64,000 bases of DNA from Paenisporosarcina sp. OV554 (GCF_003058165.1 NZ_QBUC01000002.1:62001-126000); one strand, 5' to 3'. Counted from the stretch's first letter, positions 24,811 through 34,805 are shown. Numbers and translations are program-made. The notes: generated from the sequence alone by a model not told the origin.

Positions 24811-25752
24811 ATGCCATATTTATATTATTTTTTATTATTATTTACGAGTTTTTTGTGGGGTGGGAATTTTGTTGTCGGAAAAACGTTAGTTGATCATGCT
24901 TCTCCGGTAACTTTGACCACATTGAGATGGTTAATTGCAGTCCTTTGTCTTATTCCGATTGTCTGGTGGAAAGAAAAGAGTCTTTCGGTATCACGAAAAG
25001 CGATTCTTCCTTTGCTACTAATGGGAATAACAGGCGTTGTATTATTTAATCTCTTTCAATTTCTTGCGTTAGATTTTACTTCAGCTACGAATGTAGGGTT
25101 GATCTCTACGTTAAATATGTTTTCCATTGCCTTGTTTTCCTTTTTATTTTTGAAAGAAAAGATAAATATATGGCAGTTAGGTTCAATGTTAATTTCATTT
25201 ATTGGCGTGCTTTTAGTTCTTTCAAAAGGACACTTCGAGATGCTATTTTCAATTGGTTTCAATAAAGGAGACTTATTGATGGTTGCAGCTGTTTGTGTGT
25301 GGGGTTTGTATTCGATCGTAAGCAAGTGGGCGATGAAGTATACAACACCATTGATGGCAACTTTATACTCTGGGGTTTTTGGCGTTATTGTATTAATTCC
25401 TTTAAATGTACACGATTTTACTATTACGAATTTGAATGCATCCTTTGTGCAATCTATTTTATACACAGGTGTTGTATCGACTGTGTTGTGCATGTTGTTA
25501 TGGAATATTGGTGTCCAAAAAATAGGCGCAACAACATCTGGCATGTTCTTAAATTTTAATCCGATTTTCACAGCTTTCATTGCTTTTATGTGGCTAGGAG
25601 AAAGACTGACTCTGATACAAGGGGTGGGGAGTGTGACTGTAATCGTTGGATGCTTATTGTTTACTTTTTTCAAACAAAAGCTGAATGCGCTTCCGACTTT
25701 ACCTCAACTTTATATAGATGAAAATCTCCCATCATCTATTGCCAGAAAGTGA
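24811..25752 (+). CDS. EamA/DMT-family transporter
   Basis: 313 residues, ten membrane helices in two EamA repeats (about 5-140 and 150-290). The family motif SFLWGGNFVVGKTLV is at the N-terminus, and TSATNVGLISTLNMFSIALF marks the end of the first repeat. Probably exports an amino acid or related metabolite, regulated by the divergent Lrp gene. GAAGGGG is the ribosome site. Confidence 0.88.
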   Translation: MPYLYYFLLLFTSFLWGGNFVVGKTLVDHASPVTLTTLRWLIAVLCLIPIVWWKEKSLSVSRKAILPLLLMGITGVVLFNLFQFLALDFTSATNVGLISTLNMFSIALFSFLFLKEKINIWQLGSMLISFIGVLLVLSKGHFEMLFSIGFNKGDLLMVAAVCVWGLYSIVSKWAMKYTTPLMATLYSGVFGVIVLIPLNVHDFTITNLNASFVQSILYTGVVSTVLCMLLWNIGVQKIGATTSGMFLNFNPIFTAFIAFMWLGERLTLIQGVGSVTVIVGCLLFTFFKQKLNALPTLPQLYIDENLPSSIARK

Positions 25753-25770
25753 TAAAAATATAATCATATA

Positions 25771-25815
25771 AAAACGAACCTGAACCACGTTATCGTGGTT
25801 CAGGTTCGTTTTATA
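25771..25815. terminator. Bidirectional terminator between the EamA gene and pepF
   Basis: AAAACGAACCTGAACCACG and its exact complement around TTAT, flanked by A- and T-tracts. Confidence 0.92.
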
Positions 25816-27636
25816 TTATTTAGTTGTTACTGCTTCAATTTCTTTTGTTAATTTCACCAATTCATCAACTAGTTCTCCGATGTAGGAAATAGTGTCACGA
25901 AGAGGTTTTTCAGTTGTTATATCGACACCTGCCATTTGAGCAAGCTCAACTGGTGACTTTGTGCCACCTGCTTGAAGAACTTCTAACCATTGGGCAACTG
26001 CAGGTTCGCCTTCTTCTAATATGCGTTTTGATACTTGTGTTGAAATTGTTAATCCAGCACTGTACGTGTAAGGGTATAAGCCCATGTAGTAGTGGGGCTG
26101 GCGCATCCAAGTTAATTCAGCTCCTGGTGTTATGTCGACTGCATCACCCCAGAATTCTTCTAAGACGCCACGTTTGATTTCATTTAATATCCCCGCATTA
26201 ACATTGTGACCTGCATTCACACGTTCATATACTTTTCGTTGGAAAGCAGCTTCGAGTAAATGTGTTACGAAGTTATGGTAGTAAGTACGTGACACGATAG
26301 ACGCTATAACCCAACGCTTGAACTTTGGATCGTCTGAGTTCGCAAGTAAGTGATTCGCCATTAACATTTCATTCATCGTCGATGGTGCTTCGATGAAGTA
26401 CAAGGATGGGCGAGAATTAAAGACGTTCTGTTTTTTATGAGCATTATAGAAATGGCCTGCATGTCCAAGTTCATGAGCTAATACAAACACCTCGTTCATG
26501 CGGCTGGACCAAGAAATTAAGATGTAAGGATGTGAACCGTATGGGCTAGAACAGAAAGCACCGGTGGATTTCCCTTTATTTTGCGCAAAGTCAATCCAAC
26601 GCTCATCAAATGAACGGTTGACCATGTCTAAATAATCGTCACCCATAATGGCAAGTGCATCATTCATATATTTCTTTGATTCTTCAATCGTAATTTTAGG
26701 TTCATAAGAAGGATCTAATGGAATCTTCAAGTCTGCAAATGTCATTTCCTCTAGGCCGTGAACGTCTTGAAGAAGTTTTGCATACTTACGCATATGTGGT
26801 GCAAGTTCGCTCATGATTAAATCGATTTGACGATTAAATAGGGATTGGTCAACTTCTTGTCCAAATAATAAATGATCAAACATATTGTCAAAACCACGTA
26901 AATCTGAGGTCGTTTTTTCAATTTGCACTTTCATATCATATGTTTTTGCAGTGGTGTGCTGATAGTTTTTAATTTGATTGGAGAATGACTCGAATGCAGC
27001 ACGTCGTATCTCAGTATCCGTTTCTGCTTCCCAGTCTCCTTCAAACAATACGTAGCTTAACGGGTATTTCTTGCCGTTAACTTCGAAATCTTCAAAAGAT
27101 AAATCGACCATTTTAGTTGTATTGTACAACTCGTAAGGACCACCGAATGAAGAAGAGTACGCGGCTAACGTTTTCTCCACTTCAGGATGAAGCTGATGTG
27201 GTTTTCTGCGAATTAATTTTTTTAAGTAGTGACCAAATTCATCTGAGTTTTTCAATGCATCTTCTAATATTTCTACAGGTAACTCTAGTAATTCACTATC
27301 CACAAATGATAGTTTACTGCTTAAATTTGCAGAGACTGAACCGAATTTAGCAGAACGCATCTGTGCATCGCTATCTGTTTGGTCTGTACTGTAAGCGAGG
27401 CTTGCGTAAGTACCGATTGGAACGAACTGTTCATAAATTTGTGCATAACCTTTTAAAGCATCTACAGCCGACTGTGCATCTTTGATGCTACCTTTGAATT
27501 TTGTGCAAAAAGCATCTACTTCTTTTTCAAGTTGTACAAGTGCAGTTTGATAAGATTCTTCTGATGTGAATAAGTCTTGTAAGTTCCACGTTTCGTCTTT
27601 TTTAACTTCTGAACGTATAGGTAAACTTTTAACCAT
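25816..27636 (-). CDS. pepF: Oligoendopeptidase F (M3 family)
   Basis: 606 residues, full length for PepF. The zinc motif HELGHAGHF sits in the C-terminal half, with a glutamate helper in the EAPSTMNEM segment; the N-terminus has the typical WNLQDLFTSEESY. Cleaves oligopeptides of about 7-17 residues in the cytoplasm. AAAGGGAG is only 2 bases before the first ATG but 8 before the ATG at 27636, which I take as the start. Monocistronic. Confidence 0.95.
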   Translation of the reverse strand: MVKSLPIRSEVKKDETWNLQDLFTSEESYQTALVQLEKEVDAFCTKFKGSIKDAQSAVDALKGYAQIYEQFVPIGTYASLAYSTDQTDSDAQMRSAKFGSVSANLSSKLSFVDSELLELPVEILEDALKNSDEFGHYLKKLIRRKPHQLHPEVEKTLAAYSSSFGGPYELYNTTKMVDLSFEDFEVNGKKYPLSYVLFEGDWEAETDTEIRRAAFESFSNQIKNYQHTTAKTYDMKVQIEKTTSDLRGFDNMFDHLLFGQEVDQSLFNRQIDLIMSELAPHMRKYAKLLQDVHGLEEMTFADLKIPLDPSYEPKITIEESKKYMNDALAIMGDDYLDMVNRSFDERWIDFAQNKGKSTGAFCSSPYGSHPYILISWSSRMNEVFVLAHELGHAGHFYNAHKKQNVFNSRPSLYFIEAPSTMNEMLMANHLLANSDDPKFKRWVIASIVSRTYYHNFVTHLLEAAFQRKVYERVNAGHNVNAGILNEIKRGVLEEFWGDAVDITPGAELTWMRQPHYYMGLYPYTYSAGLTISTQVSKRILEEGEPAVAQWLEVLQAGGTKSPVELAQMAGVDITTEKPLRDTISYIGELVDELVKLTKEIEAVTTK

Positions 27637-27925
27637 CTTCATCTCTCCCTTTTATTACGGATATCGAACTAATAATAAGTATAATTGTATTTGTTTAAAC
27701 ATTCACTCTTATTATGTGGTATTGATTAATTTTTTTCAATTAAAAGGGAATTGATAAGTTGATTGAGATAGATTTTTTTCATCATTTTTAGAAGGAATTA
27801 AATAAAAGTGATAATTCTTAATAATTCGGGTATTAATAGGTGAAGATATTTATTTTGACTGGCGGTTTTTCATGTTATAAGATGAATAATACCAAGCAAG
27901 TCTATCTGAATTAGGAGGAATAGAA

Positions 27926-28750
27926 ATGAAAAAAATTAGTTTAGCACTATTAATGATACTAACAGCTGTTTTCGTATTATCAGCTTGTGGAACTGCAAAA
28001 GATGATAATGCAAAAAAAGATGATAATAACACAGGATCTACAGAAGGAGATTTATTAGCGAAAGTGCAAAAAGAAGGAGAGTTATTAATTGGTACAGAAG
28101 GTACATACCCACCATTCACTTATCACGATGAAACGGGTAAATTAACTGGTTTTGATGTTGAAATTGCTGAAGAAGTAGCTTCACGTTTAGGCGTTAAAGC
28201 GAAATTCATGGAAACTCAATGGGATGCTATATTTGCAGGTCTTGATTCAAAAAGATTTGACATGATTGCCAACCAAGTAGGTATTAATGAAGAACGCATG
28301 GAGAAATATGATTTCTCTGAACCATATATTTCATCGGTAGCTGTATTAGTAACACAAAAAGGAAATAAAGATGTGAAAAGCTTTGAAGATATTGATGGTT
28401 TAAAATCAGCACAATCTTTAACAAGTAACTATGCAGAAATTGCTAAATCAAATGGTGCAGAATTAGTAGGAGTTGAAGGATTCAATCAAGCGATAGAATT
28501 GTTAAACTCAAAACGTGTAGATGTTACAGTTAATGATAATCTTTCTGTTTTAGATTTCTTAAAACAAAAACCAGATGCAAATATCCAAATTGTAGACGAA
28601 GCTGGCGATGCAGCTCAAAGTGGCTTGATGTTTAATAAAGACAACGAAACGTTAGTAGAAGCTGTAAATGTAGCATTAAAAGAAATGATTGAAGATGGCA
28701 CATATGAGAAAATTTCAGATAAATGGTTCGGCGAAAATGTTTTGGAATAA
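27926..28750 (+). CDS. tcyA: Cystine-type ABC transporter, substrate-binding lipoprotein
   Basis: 274 residues. The lipobox LSAC places the lipidated Cys at residue 21. The family-3 solute-binding fold closely follows cystine binders of the TcyA/TcyJ type: GTEGTYPPFTYHDETGKLTG, then AKFMETQWDAIFAGLDSKRF and DMIANQVGI. AGGAGG precedes the ATG. First gene of a three-gene importer; the next gene's start overlaps its last codons. A possible promoter (TTGACT at 27855, TATAAG at 27876) has a short 15-base spacer. Cystine is a strong guess; other polar amino acids remain possible. Confidence 0.88.
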   Translation: MKKISLALLMILTAVFVLSACGTAKDDNAKKDDNNTGSTEGDLLAKVQKEGELLIGTEGTYPPFTYHDETGKLTGFDVEIAEEVASRLGVKAKFMETQWDAIFAGLDSKRFDMIANQVGINEERMEKYDFSEPYISSVAVLVTQKGNKDVKSFEDIDGLKSAQSLTSNYAEIAKSNGAELVGVEGFNQAIELLNSKRVDVTVNDNLSVLDFLKQKPDANIQIVDEAGDAAQSGLMFNKDNETLVEAVNVALKEMIEDGTYEKISDKWFGENVLE

Positions 28751-29438
28751 TTTTGCCATCGACCCTGAAAAAATGGAGCGCTCCTTAGATATTGCACAAT
28801 CTTCCCTTCAGCCTTTGCTGGAGGGTGCACTTGTATATACGCTTCCTTTATCACTGATCACTTTCGTTGTTGGTCTTATATTAGCTATACTTACAGCTTT
28901 AGCTCGAATATCTACAGTTAAGCCTTTCCAATGGATTGCACGTTTTTATGTGTCCGCAATTCGTGGTACACCTTTATTAGTACAACTATTTATCCTGTTT
29001 TATGGATTGCCATCAGTTGGAGTGGTCATTGATCCATTCCCAGCAGCAGTAATTGGTTTTTCATTAAACGTTGGAGCGTATGCTTCTGAAGTCATTCGTG
29101 CAGCTATTTTATCCATTCCAAAAGGTCAATGGGAAGCAGCACATATGATAGGGATGTCATATACGCAAACATTAAGACGCGTCATTTTACCACAAGCAAC
29201 ACGCGTATCTATTCCACCGCTATCGAATACTTTTATTAGTTTAGTAAAAGATACTTCATTGGGCTCTTTAATTCTTGTAACGGAAATGTTCCGACGTGCA
29301 CAAGAAATTGCTGCGACCAATTATGAATTTTTGCTTTTATATACTGAAGTAGCAATTATCTATTGGATTATCTGTTTCTTCCTTTCGCTTATCCAAGGTC
29401 GATTGGAACATCGCTTCGATCGCTATGTATCGAGATAA
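28737..29438 (+). CDS. tcyB: Cystine-type ABC transporter, permease
   Basis: 233 residues with five membrane helices. The EAA motif reads GQWEAAHMIGMSYTQTLRRV, then ILPQATRVSIPPLSN. ATG 28737 overlaps the last 14 bases of tcyA, so it is probably translated by coupling; no independent ribosome site is seen. His/Glu/Gln-family amino acid permeases begin the same way. Confidence 0.88.
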   Translation: MFWNNFAIDPEKMERSLDIAQSSLQPLLEGALVYTLPLSLITFVVGLILAILTALARISTVKPFQWIARFYVSAIRGTPLLVQLFILFYGLPSVGVVIDPFPAAVIGFSLNVGAYASEVIRAAILSIPKGQWEAAHMIGMSYTQTLRRVILPQATRVSIPPLSNTFISLVKDTSLGSLILVTEMFRRAQEIAATNYEFLLLYTEVAIIYWIICFFLSLIQGRLEHRFDRYVSR

Positions 29439-29477
29439 CTCAAATGAATAAATGGATGAAGAAGAAAGGAGCATAAG

Positions 29478-30215
29478 ATGATTTCAATAAATGGATTACA
29501 CAAAAAATTTGGGGATCTTGAAGTACTAAAAGGAATTGATTTGCAAGTTAACAAAGGCCAAGTAATTGTTGTCATTGGACCTTCTGGATCAGGGAAAACA
29601 ACGTTACTGAGATGCTTAAATATACTAGAAGTTCCGACCGCTGGTAGCATCACAATTGATGAACAAACTGCGGATTTCTCTAATACCGTGAATAAAAGAA
29701 CAATAGATTTACTGAGAAGAGAGTCAGCAATGGTTTTCCAACATTACAATCTCTTTCCTCACATGACCGCCCTTCAAAATGTTATGGAAGGACCGGTCAT
29801 CGTGAAAAAGATGTCAAAAACCGATGCACGAGCTAAAGCCGAACAGTTGTTGAATAAAGTCGGACTTGGAGACAAGCTTGATTTCTACCCACATCAACTA
29901 TCAGGTGGGCAACAACAACGAGTCGGCATCGCAAGAGCATTAGCATTGGAACCTAAAGTAATGCTGTTTGACGAACCAACGTCAGCACTAGACCCAGAGT
30001 TAGTTGGAGAAGTATTACAAGTTATGAAAGACTTAGCGAACGAAGGAATTACAATGATGGTTGTCACTCATGAAATGCGATTTGCAAATGATGTAGCGAA
30101 CGAAGTCATCTTTATGGACCAAGGGAAAATTATCGAGCGCAGCAAACCAAGTGACATGTTTACACATCCAAAAGAAGAACGTACAAGACAATTCTTAAAC
30201 TTGATTCAATCATAA
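29478..30215 (+). CDS. tcyC: Cystine-type ABC transporter, ATPase
   Basis: 245 residues. Walker [11 protein letters not shown]-loop [12 protein letters not shown], signature [16 protein letters not shown], Walker [13 protein letters not shown] and H-loop VVTHE are all intact. Polar amino acid ABC ATPase subfamily. AGAAAGGAG lies before the ATG. Ends the operon. Confidence 0.92.
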   Translation: MISINGLHKKFGDLEVLKGIDLQVNKGQVIVVIGPSGSGKTTLLRCLNILEVPTAGSITIDEQTADFSNTVNKRTIDLLRRESAMVFQHYNLFPHMTALQNVMEGPVIVKKMSKTDARAKAEQLLNKVGLGDKLDFYPHQLSGGQQQRVGIARALALEPKVMLFDEPTSALDPELVGEVLQVMKDLANEGITMMVVTHEMRFANDVANEVIFMDQGKIIERSKPSDMFTHPKEERTRQFLNLIQS

Positions 30216-30267
30216 AAAAGAGCACTTCTTATTCAAACCATCACTGGTTGTAAGGAGTGCTTTTTTG
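30213..30267 (+). terminator. Terminator of the tcyABC operon
   Basis: AAAAAAGAGCACTTCTTA pairs with TGTAAGGAGTGCTTTTTT. Confidence 0.8.
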
Positions 30268-30443
30268 TGTTTTATAGTGAAATATACGGTTAGTTAATGG
30301 GGAATACTGAAGTGGTCTATGGTTTTCTAAGCCTAACTGGTTCAAGATTTTCGTTATTTCATGTTATTCTATTAAAAGATATAATTTTCTGTCTTTTAAA
30401 ATGTAAGAGTTTATTTTATAAAATTCTTTTAAGGAGAGGTTTC

Positions 30444-31823
30444 ATGAAATTCAGAATGGAGCACGATTCCATTGGAGAGATTCAAGTACCCGCTGATAAA
30501 ATGTGGGGAGCACAAACACAACGGAGTAAAGAAAATTTTGTCATTGGATCTGAATTAATGCCAATTGAATTAATTCATGCCTTTGCCGTGTTAAAGAAGG
30601 CAGCTGCAAAAGTGAATTATGATTTAGGTACCTTGTCCAAAGATAAGATGCAGGCAATTTCTCGTGCAGCTACAGAAATTAGCGAAGGAAAGTGGAATGA
30701 ACATTTCCCGTTAGTCGTTTGGCAAACAGGAAGCGGTACACAATCCAATATGAATGTGAATGAAGTAATTGCCTATCGGGGGAATCAATTGTTGAAGGAC
30801 GATGGGAGCGAAGAATTGCTTCATCCAAACGATGATGTAAATAAATCCCAAAGTTCCAATGACACATTTCCAACAGCCATGCATATCGCAGCTGTAGAAG
30901 TTATTCAGACCTTGTTGTTGCCGGAACTTGAACGATTACGCACAACTTTCAGTAATCAGGAAGAAGAATTTAAACATATCATCAAAATTGGTAGAACCCA
31001 TTTACAAGATGCGACCCCCTTAACATTAGGACAAGAAATAAGTGGCTGGAAACATATGGTTGTTAAAAGTGAGGAAATGATACGTGAAAGTTTGGTTCAT
31101 GTATCGGAGCTTGCTATTGGAGGGACTGCTGTCGGGACTGGTATAAATGCTCACGCAGAGTTTGGGGACCGTGTAGCAACTGAAATAAGTGGAGACACGG
31201 GTTATAAGTTTGTATCGTCTTCTAATAAATTTCATGCTCTAACGAGTCATGATCAGTTGGTGTATGCACATGGAGCACTGAAAGCATTAGCAGCTGATTT
31301 AATGAAGATTGCAAATGACGTCAGGTGGCTAGCTAGTGGACCTAGAAGCGGCATTGGTGAAATTACTATTCCAGCAAATGAGCCAGGAAGTTCAATTATG
31401 CCAGGGAAAGTAAATCCTACTCAAAGTGAAGCATTGACGATGGTGGCAGTTCAAGTCATGGGGAATGATACGTCTATTGGCTTCGCAGCAAGCCAGGGCA
31501 ACTTTGAATTAAACGTCTTTAAACCGGTCATCTTCTATAACTTCATGCAATCTGTCAGGCTACTAAGTGACAGTGTGCGAAGTTTCCATGACCTTTGCGT
31601 CGCTGGTATCAAACCAAATGTTGAAAAACTTTCACACCATGTCAGCAATTCGCTCATGTTAGTAACTGCATTAAATCCCCATATAGGCTACGAAAATGCA
31701 GCGAAAATTGCCAAACAAGCACATGAAAACGGTACAACATTAAAAGAATCCGCACTTCAAAGCGGCTTATTAACAGAAGAAGAATTCGACAGAATTGTTG
31801 ATCCTTCTAAAATGATTAAATAA
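30444..31823 (+). CDS. fumC: Class II fumarate hydratase
   Basis: 459 residues, standard length for FumC/CitG, the iron-free fumarase of the citric acid cycle. The signature [11 protein letters not shown] covers residues 315-325, with the catalytic SS loop, and the substrate segments [12 protein letters not shown] and [16 protein letters not shown] are present. AAGGAGAGG precedes the ATG at 30444; the frame is open earlier but has no ribosome site. Monocistronic. Confidence 0.95.
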   Translation: MKFRMEHDSIGEIQVPADKMWGAQTQRSKENFVIGSELMPIELIHAFAVLKKAAAKVNYDLGTLSKDKMQAISRAATEISEGKWNEHFPLVVWQTGSGTQSNMNVNEVIAYRGNQLLKDDGSEELLHPNDDVNKSQSSNDTFPTAMHIAAVEVIQTLLLPELERLRTTFSNQEEEFKHIIKIGRTHLQDATPLTLGQEISGWKHMVVKSEEMIRESLVHVSELAIGGTAVGTGINAHAEFGDRVATEISGDTGYKFVSSSNKFHALTSHDQLVYAHGALKALAADLMKIANDVRWLASGPRSGIGEITIPANEPGSSIMPGKVNPTQSEALTMVAVQVMGNDTSIGFAASQGNFELNVFKPVIFYNFMQSVRLLSDSVRSFHDLCVAGIKPNVEKLSHHVSNSLMLVTALNPHIGYENAAKIAKQAHENGTTLKESALQSGLLTEEEFDRIVDPSKMIK

Positions 31824-31836
31824 CCATTGATTGCAG

Positions 31837-31875
31837 AAAAAAAGACTGAGCCTCTAGGGGTTCAGTCTTTTTTTG
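31837..31875 (+). terminator. Terminator after fumC
   Basis: AAAAAAAGACTGA(G)CC and (G)GTTCAGTCTTTTTTT around CTCTAGG. Confidence 0.88.
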
Positions 31876-31889
31876 AAAACAGATATTTG

Positions 31890-31994
31890 TTTAGTTGTAA
31901 AAATTGAAGGTTTAGTTGTAAAAAACAAAGATTTAGTTGTAATAATTGACCGTTTAGTTGTAAAAAAAACCGATTTAGTTGTATAAGTAAAATA
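31890..31994. repeat. 21-bp-periodic intergenic array B (core TTTAGTTGTAAAAA)
   Basis: Five units start at 31890, 31911, 31932, 31953 and 31974, exactly 21 bases apart. TTTAGTTGTA is identical in all five, the next four to six bases are A-rich and the rest varies. It starts 15 bases after the fumC terminator. The remaining gap to 32382 holds a U-tailed hairpin and no supportable gene. Confidence 0.9.
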
Positions 31995-32250
31995 TGGGAA
32001 TACAAATTAATGGCTTTTAATTGCTTACAAGTGAAATCGCAGGGGACTTTGGAAGGCACTGTACTGCACCTTTACATATGCAGAAAAGTAGTCATAAAAA
32101 TAAAAGAAGCAAAATGAGGTCGAAATAGCATCTTCGGCCGAATATCTACTTAAAATAAGCAAAATAATTCTTTAATATCCCAAACCAATATCAATAACTC
32201 CATCCAGGTTGAAAGGGAGCGAATGACGTGCACCCGCCGCAGGATGATCT

Positions 32251-32300
32251 AAAAAAAGAGGGATGGGCAAGTGGCGAAGTCACTTGCCCATCCTTATTTA
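32251..32300. terminator. Terminator of the 100-residue minus-strand gene
   Basis: GGATGGGCAAGTG, loop GCGAAGT, CACTTGCCCATCC. On the minus strand the stem is followed by CTCTTTTTTT; on the plus strand by TTATTTATT. Confidence 0.8.
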
Positions 32301-32382
32301 TTCTCTAGATCAAGGTGCAGCAGGGAAAAGCGTCTGGAGCGACCTTTAAACTTGTTTGAATATCAAAAATGTAATTACAACG

Positions 32383-32685
32383 TTATATCAAATCTGGAAA
32401 CTTATTCGCTTCCTCTGACACAACGAACGCAAGGTCGTCATTGCCGAACAACTGAAGAACTTCAATGAGAGTGCCAGAATCAATATCAAGCTCCATTATT
32501 GGTTCGTTACTATCGATAATAGTTTTAATTGCTTCATTTGGCCCTTGAGAGGGATAAGCCTTTTGATAAAGAGCAAAAGGATCAATCTTATGATTTTGAC
32601 ACCACTGTACAAACAATTGAATCATGACTTGTTCATCTTCTTGATATTTCTGGATAATAAATTCGGTTATACTTTTTTGATCCAT
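32383..32685 (-). CDS. Hypothetical protein (100 residues)
   Basis: Acidic, helical, soluble protein (MDQKSITEFIIQKYQEDEQ at the start). AAAGGAG lies 9 bases before the ATG at 32685; an in-frame TTG 6 bases earlier is too close to that site. No motif or family recognised. Followed by a terminator, so monocistronic. Confidence 0.6.
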   Translation of the reverse strand: MDQKSITEFIIQKYQEDEQVMIQLFVQWCQNHKIDPFALYQKAYPSQGPNEAIKTIIDSNEPIMELDIDSGTLIEVLQLFGNDDLAFVVSEEANKFPDLI

Positions 32686-32726
32686 CGACAATTACTCCTT
32701 TAACCCCTCATAAACGAAAGAGTATA

Positions 32727-32841
32727 TTTGCGCCTAGCATGCAAAGGAACGAAGGTTGAAAACGCCAACCCCTTCATGACCCACTTCCTGTTGGCTCGTG
32801 CGGCTAGCGCAAATGTATGATAAACAACAGTAAAGTTTAAC
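32727..32841. repeat. Palindromic element with inner hairpin, plus repeat unit 1
   Basis: TTTGCGC(C)TAGC at 32727 and GCTAGCGCAAA at 32803 form an outer stem about 87 bases apart, with an inner hairpin (AAGGTTG..CAACC). The right arm runs into GCAAATGTATGATAAACAAC, which is repeated at 32936. Confidence 0.55.
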
Positions 32842-32935
32842 TTAGACTTTTATAAAAAGAGGGAATTTGCTTCCTTACTATCCAAACACAATTCAACTAT
32901 TAGAAATGCTATGTTAATGAATGCTCTCTATATGA

Positions 32936-32972
32936 AGCGCAAATGTACGATAAACAACAGTTTAGTTTTAAC
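32936..32972. repeat. Direct repeat unit 2 (AGCGCAAATGTACGATAAAC)
   Basis: Nearly identical over about 36 bases to 32806-32841 in the same orientation, 130 bases away; ends 9 bases before the stop of desR. Confidence 0.65.
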
Positions 32973-32980
32973 AGAGCCAC

Positions 32981-33583
32981 TTATTTAAACCAGCCTTTTT
33001 CCTTAAATCTCGAAATAGCTTCAATCCGATTCGTTACATCCAATTTATCCAAAATGACGGAAATATAGTTTCTCACAGTACCTGTCGTAATGTACATCTG
33101 ACTAGCAATTTCTTTCGTATTCTTCCCATTTGCAATGAGTTCGAGAACTTGATGCTCACGATCGGTTAAAGGATTATCTTCTCCGCTATAAGCAAGATCG
33201 ATAAGTTCAGGAGCATAGACGCGACGACCTTCCATAATACTACGAATTGAGTTCGCCAAGTCTTCACTTGGACTATCTTTTAATAAATACCCCATGACGT
33301 TGGCTTTTCGCGCACGTTCAAAATAACCAGTTCGAGCAAATGTCGTAAGAATAATGACTTTGCAATCATGCTCTTTTAACTCTTCTGCAGCATCTAAACC
33401 CGTTTTGGAAGGCATTTCAATATCCATAATGCACACATCTGGATTTAATTCATGGACCAAATTAAGAACTTCATCACCATTATGAGCTTTTCCTACAACT
33501 TCCATGTCATCCTCCAAATCGAGTAATGACCCAAGTGCACCTAGTAACATGCGTTGATCTTCTGCTAACACAATGCGAATCAT
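32981..33583 (-). CDS. desR: Cold-shock response regulator DesR
   Basis: 200 residues, NarL/LuxR family. The receiver domain has D54 in CIMDIEMP, the same position as the phosphorylated Asp of Bacillus subtilis DesR; the output helix-turn-helix is LTDREHQVLELIANGKNTKE, then IASQMYITTGTVRNYIS. Its start overlaps the end of desK by 4 bases (ATGA type). With DesK it controls the desaturase gene upstream in the same cluster. Confidence 0.92.
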   Translation of the reverse strand: MIRIVLAEDQRMLLGALGSLLDLEDDMEVVGKAHNGDEVLNLVHELNPDVCIMDIEMPSKTGLDAAEELKEHDCKVIILTTFARTGYFERARKANVMGYLLKDSPSEDLANSIRSIMEGRRVYAPELIDLAYSGEDNPLTDREHQVLELIANGKNTKEIASQMYITTGTVRNYISVILDKLDVTNRIEAISRFKEKGWFK

Positions 33584-34716
33584 GATAAATCCTCCTTAAC
33601 CGATTGTAGGATAACGTGAGGTACATGTATATTAAGGGTTGTGCCATCTAAACCTGAAATCTCTAAATGGCCATTAACGAACTCTAACCGTTCCTTCATT
33701 CCGCGTAATCCGTTTCCATCTAAAAATTGTCTATCCTTCTCAAAACCAATTCCATTATCTTGTACTTGAAGAAATAATTCAGTTTGAGTTTGTTTAATTA
33801 AGACATGGCAAAATGATGCTTGACTGTGTTTTACAACATTGGTGACGGCTTCTTTTAAACACATGCTTAGGACGTTTTCGACAAGCAACGGAGTATCTTT
33901 TAATATTGGATTCCCTTTTACTCGAAAATCAATATCGGCTGCTTTTAAGATTTGTTGTACACGTAACAGTTCCTCTTCTAGTTTACCAGCACGCATATTG
34001 GAAACGAGTTCTCGCACTTCTTTTAATGCAATTCGAGCTGTGTGGTTAATATCAAGAAGTTCTTGCTTAGCGCGAAGGGGATCTTTTTCAATTACTTTGC
34101 TAGCTAAATCACTTTTTAACCCAATTAAAGAGAGCTTTTGACCTAATGTATCATGTAGATCACGTGCAATTCTTTGGCGTTCCTGCGAAACAAGCAATTT
34201 AGAAATCCGTTTGTTTGCATTTTCTAATTGACCTTCTAATTTTTCTTGTTTGTTCCGATTGTAAGCATTAAATGGCAATAAAATAACGCCAATTACACCG
34301 ATTAGAATAAAAGGGAATTGTGAAACAAATAAGTCGGATTGAGTAAAAAAGCCAATACTGACGGACACCATTGTGGTAACGAGGTGAACGACATACATTG
34401 TGATAAAACCAGCCTTATTGCGAATGTTACCAATGAAAAATGCTAAGAATAAAGAAAAATATAGATACCCAAATAAAATAATTAATGTAATGCTTATGGC
34501 TATTTGAACGGCAATCCAAACATACATACGCCATCCTTTGGAAATAAAAGATTGACGATAAGTTAAAAAGAACGCAACTACTAAAAGCAATCCAAGAAAG
34601 CTTTCAGAAGGGGAATAGGATTTAAATATATAAAATAACGGCAGAATACAAAATATAATCCAAATATAAATACTGACATACGGGTTTTTAGGGAATATTT
34701 GATACCAACTTTGCAT
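33580..34716 (-). CDS. desK: Membrane thermosensor histidine kinase DesK
   Basis: 378 residues: four to five N-terminal membrane helices, a coiled linker (EGQLENANKRISKLL), HisKA_3 domain (RIARDLHDTLGQKLSLIG) and HATPase domain (NVVKHSQASFC, DNGIGF, GLRGMKERL). I take ATG 34716 because GGAGG is 5 bases upstream; the earlier ATG at 34728 overlaps that site. With this start the phosphorylated His is H188, as in B. subtilis DesK. Senses membrane thickness at low temperature and phosphorylates DesR. Confidence 0.92.
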   Translation of the reverse strand: MQSWYQIFPKNPYVSIYIWIIFCILPLFYIFKSYSPSESFLGLLLVVAFFLTYRQSFISKGWRMYVWIAVQIAISITLIILFGYLYFSLFLAFFIGNIRNKAGFITMYVVHLVTTMVSVSIGFFTQSDLFVSQFPFILIGVIGVILLPFNAYNRNKQEKLEGQLENANKRISKLLVSQERQRIARDLHDTLGQKLSLIGLKSDLASKVIEKDPLRAKQELLDINHTARIALKEVRELVSNMRAGKLEEELLRVQQILKAADIDFRVKGNPILKDTPLLVENVLSMCLKEAVTNVVKHSQASFCHVLIKQTQTELFLQVQDNGIGFEKDRQFLDGNGLRGMKERLEFVNGHLEISGLDGTTLNIHVPHVILQSVKEDLS

Positions 34717-34765
34717 AAATGCCTCCATGATTTCTTAACGTTGTAGTACCAATAGTATAACAGAC

Positions 34766-34800
34766 AGAAAAACCATTCCATGAGCGGAATGGTTTTTCAT
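34766..34800. terminator. Hairpin between des and desK
   Basis: GAAAAACCATTCC, loop ATGAGC, GGAATGGTTTTTC: perfect and U-tailed on the minus strand. It would stop most des transcripts before desKR. Confidence 0.8.
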
Positions 34801-34805
34801 GTATA

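Noticed and set aside
25056-25673. 205-codon minus-strand open frame opposite the EamA gene
   Set aside because: Shadow of a hydrophobic membrane gene; no ribosome site or motif.
31862-32059. Minus-strand open frame with LQLN heptads
   Set aside because: It is array B read as protein: 21-bp DNA units give 7-residue periodicity. No ribosome site.
32727-32841. Integron attC site
   Set aside because: Palindromic, but lacks the RYYYAAC/GTTRRRY core arrangement, and no integrase is present.
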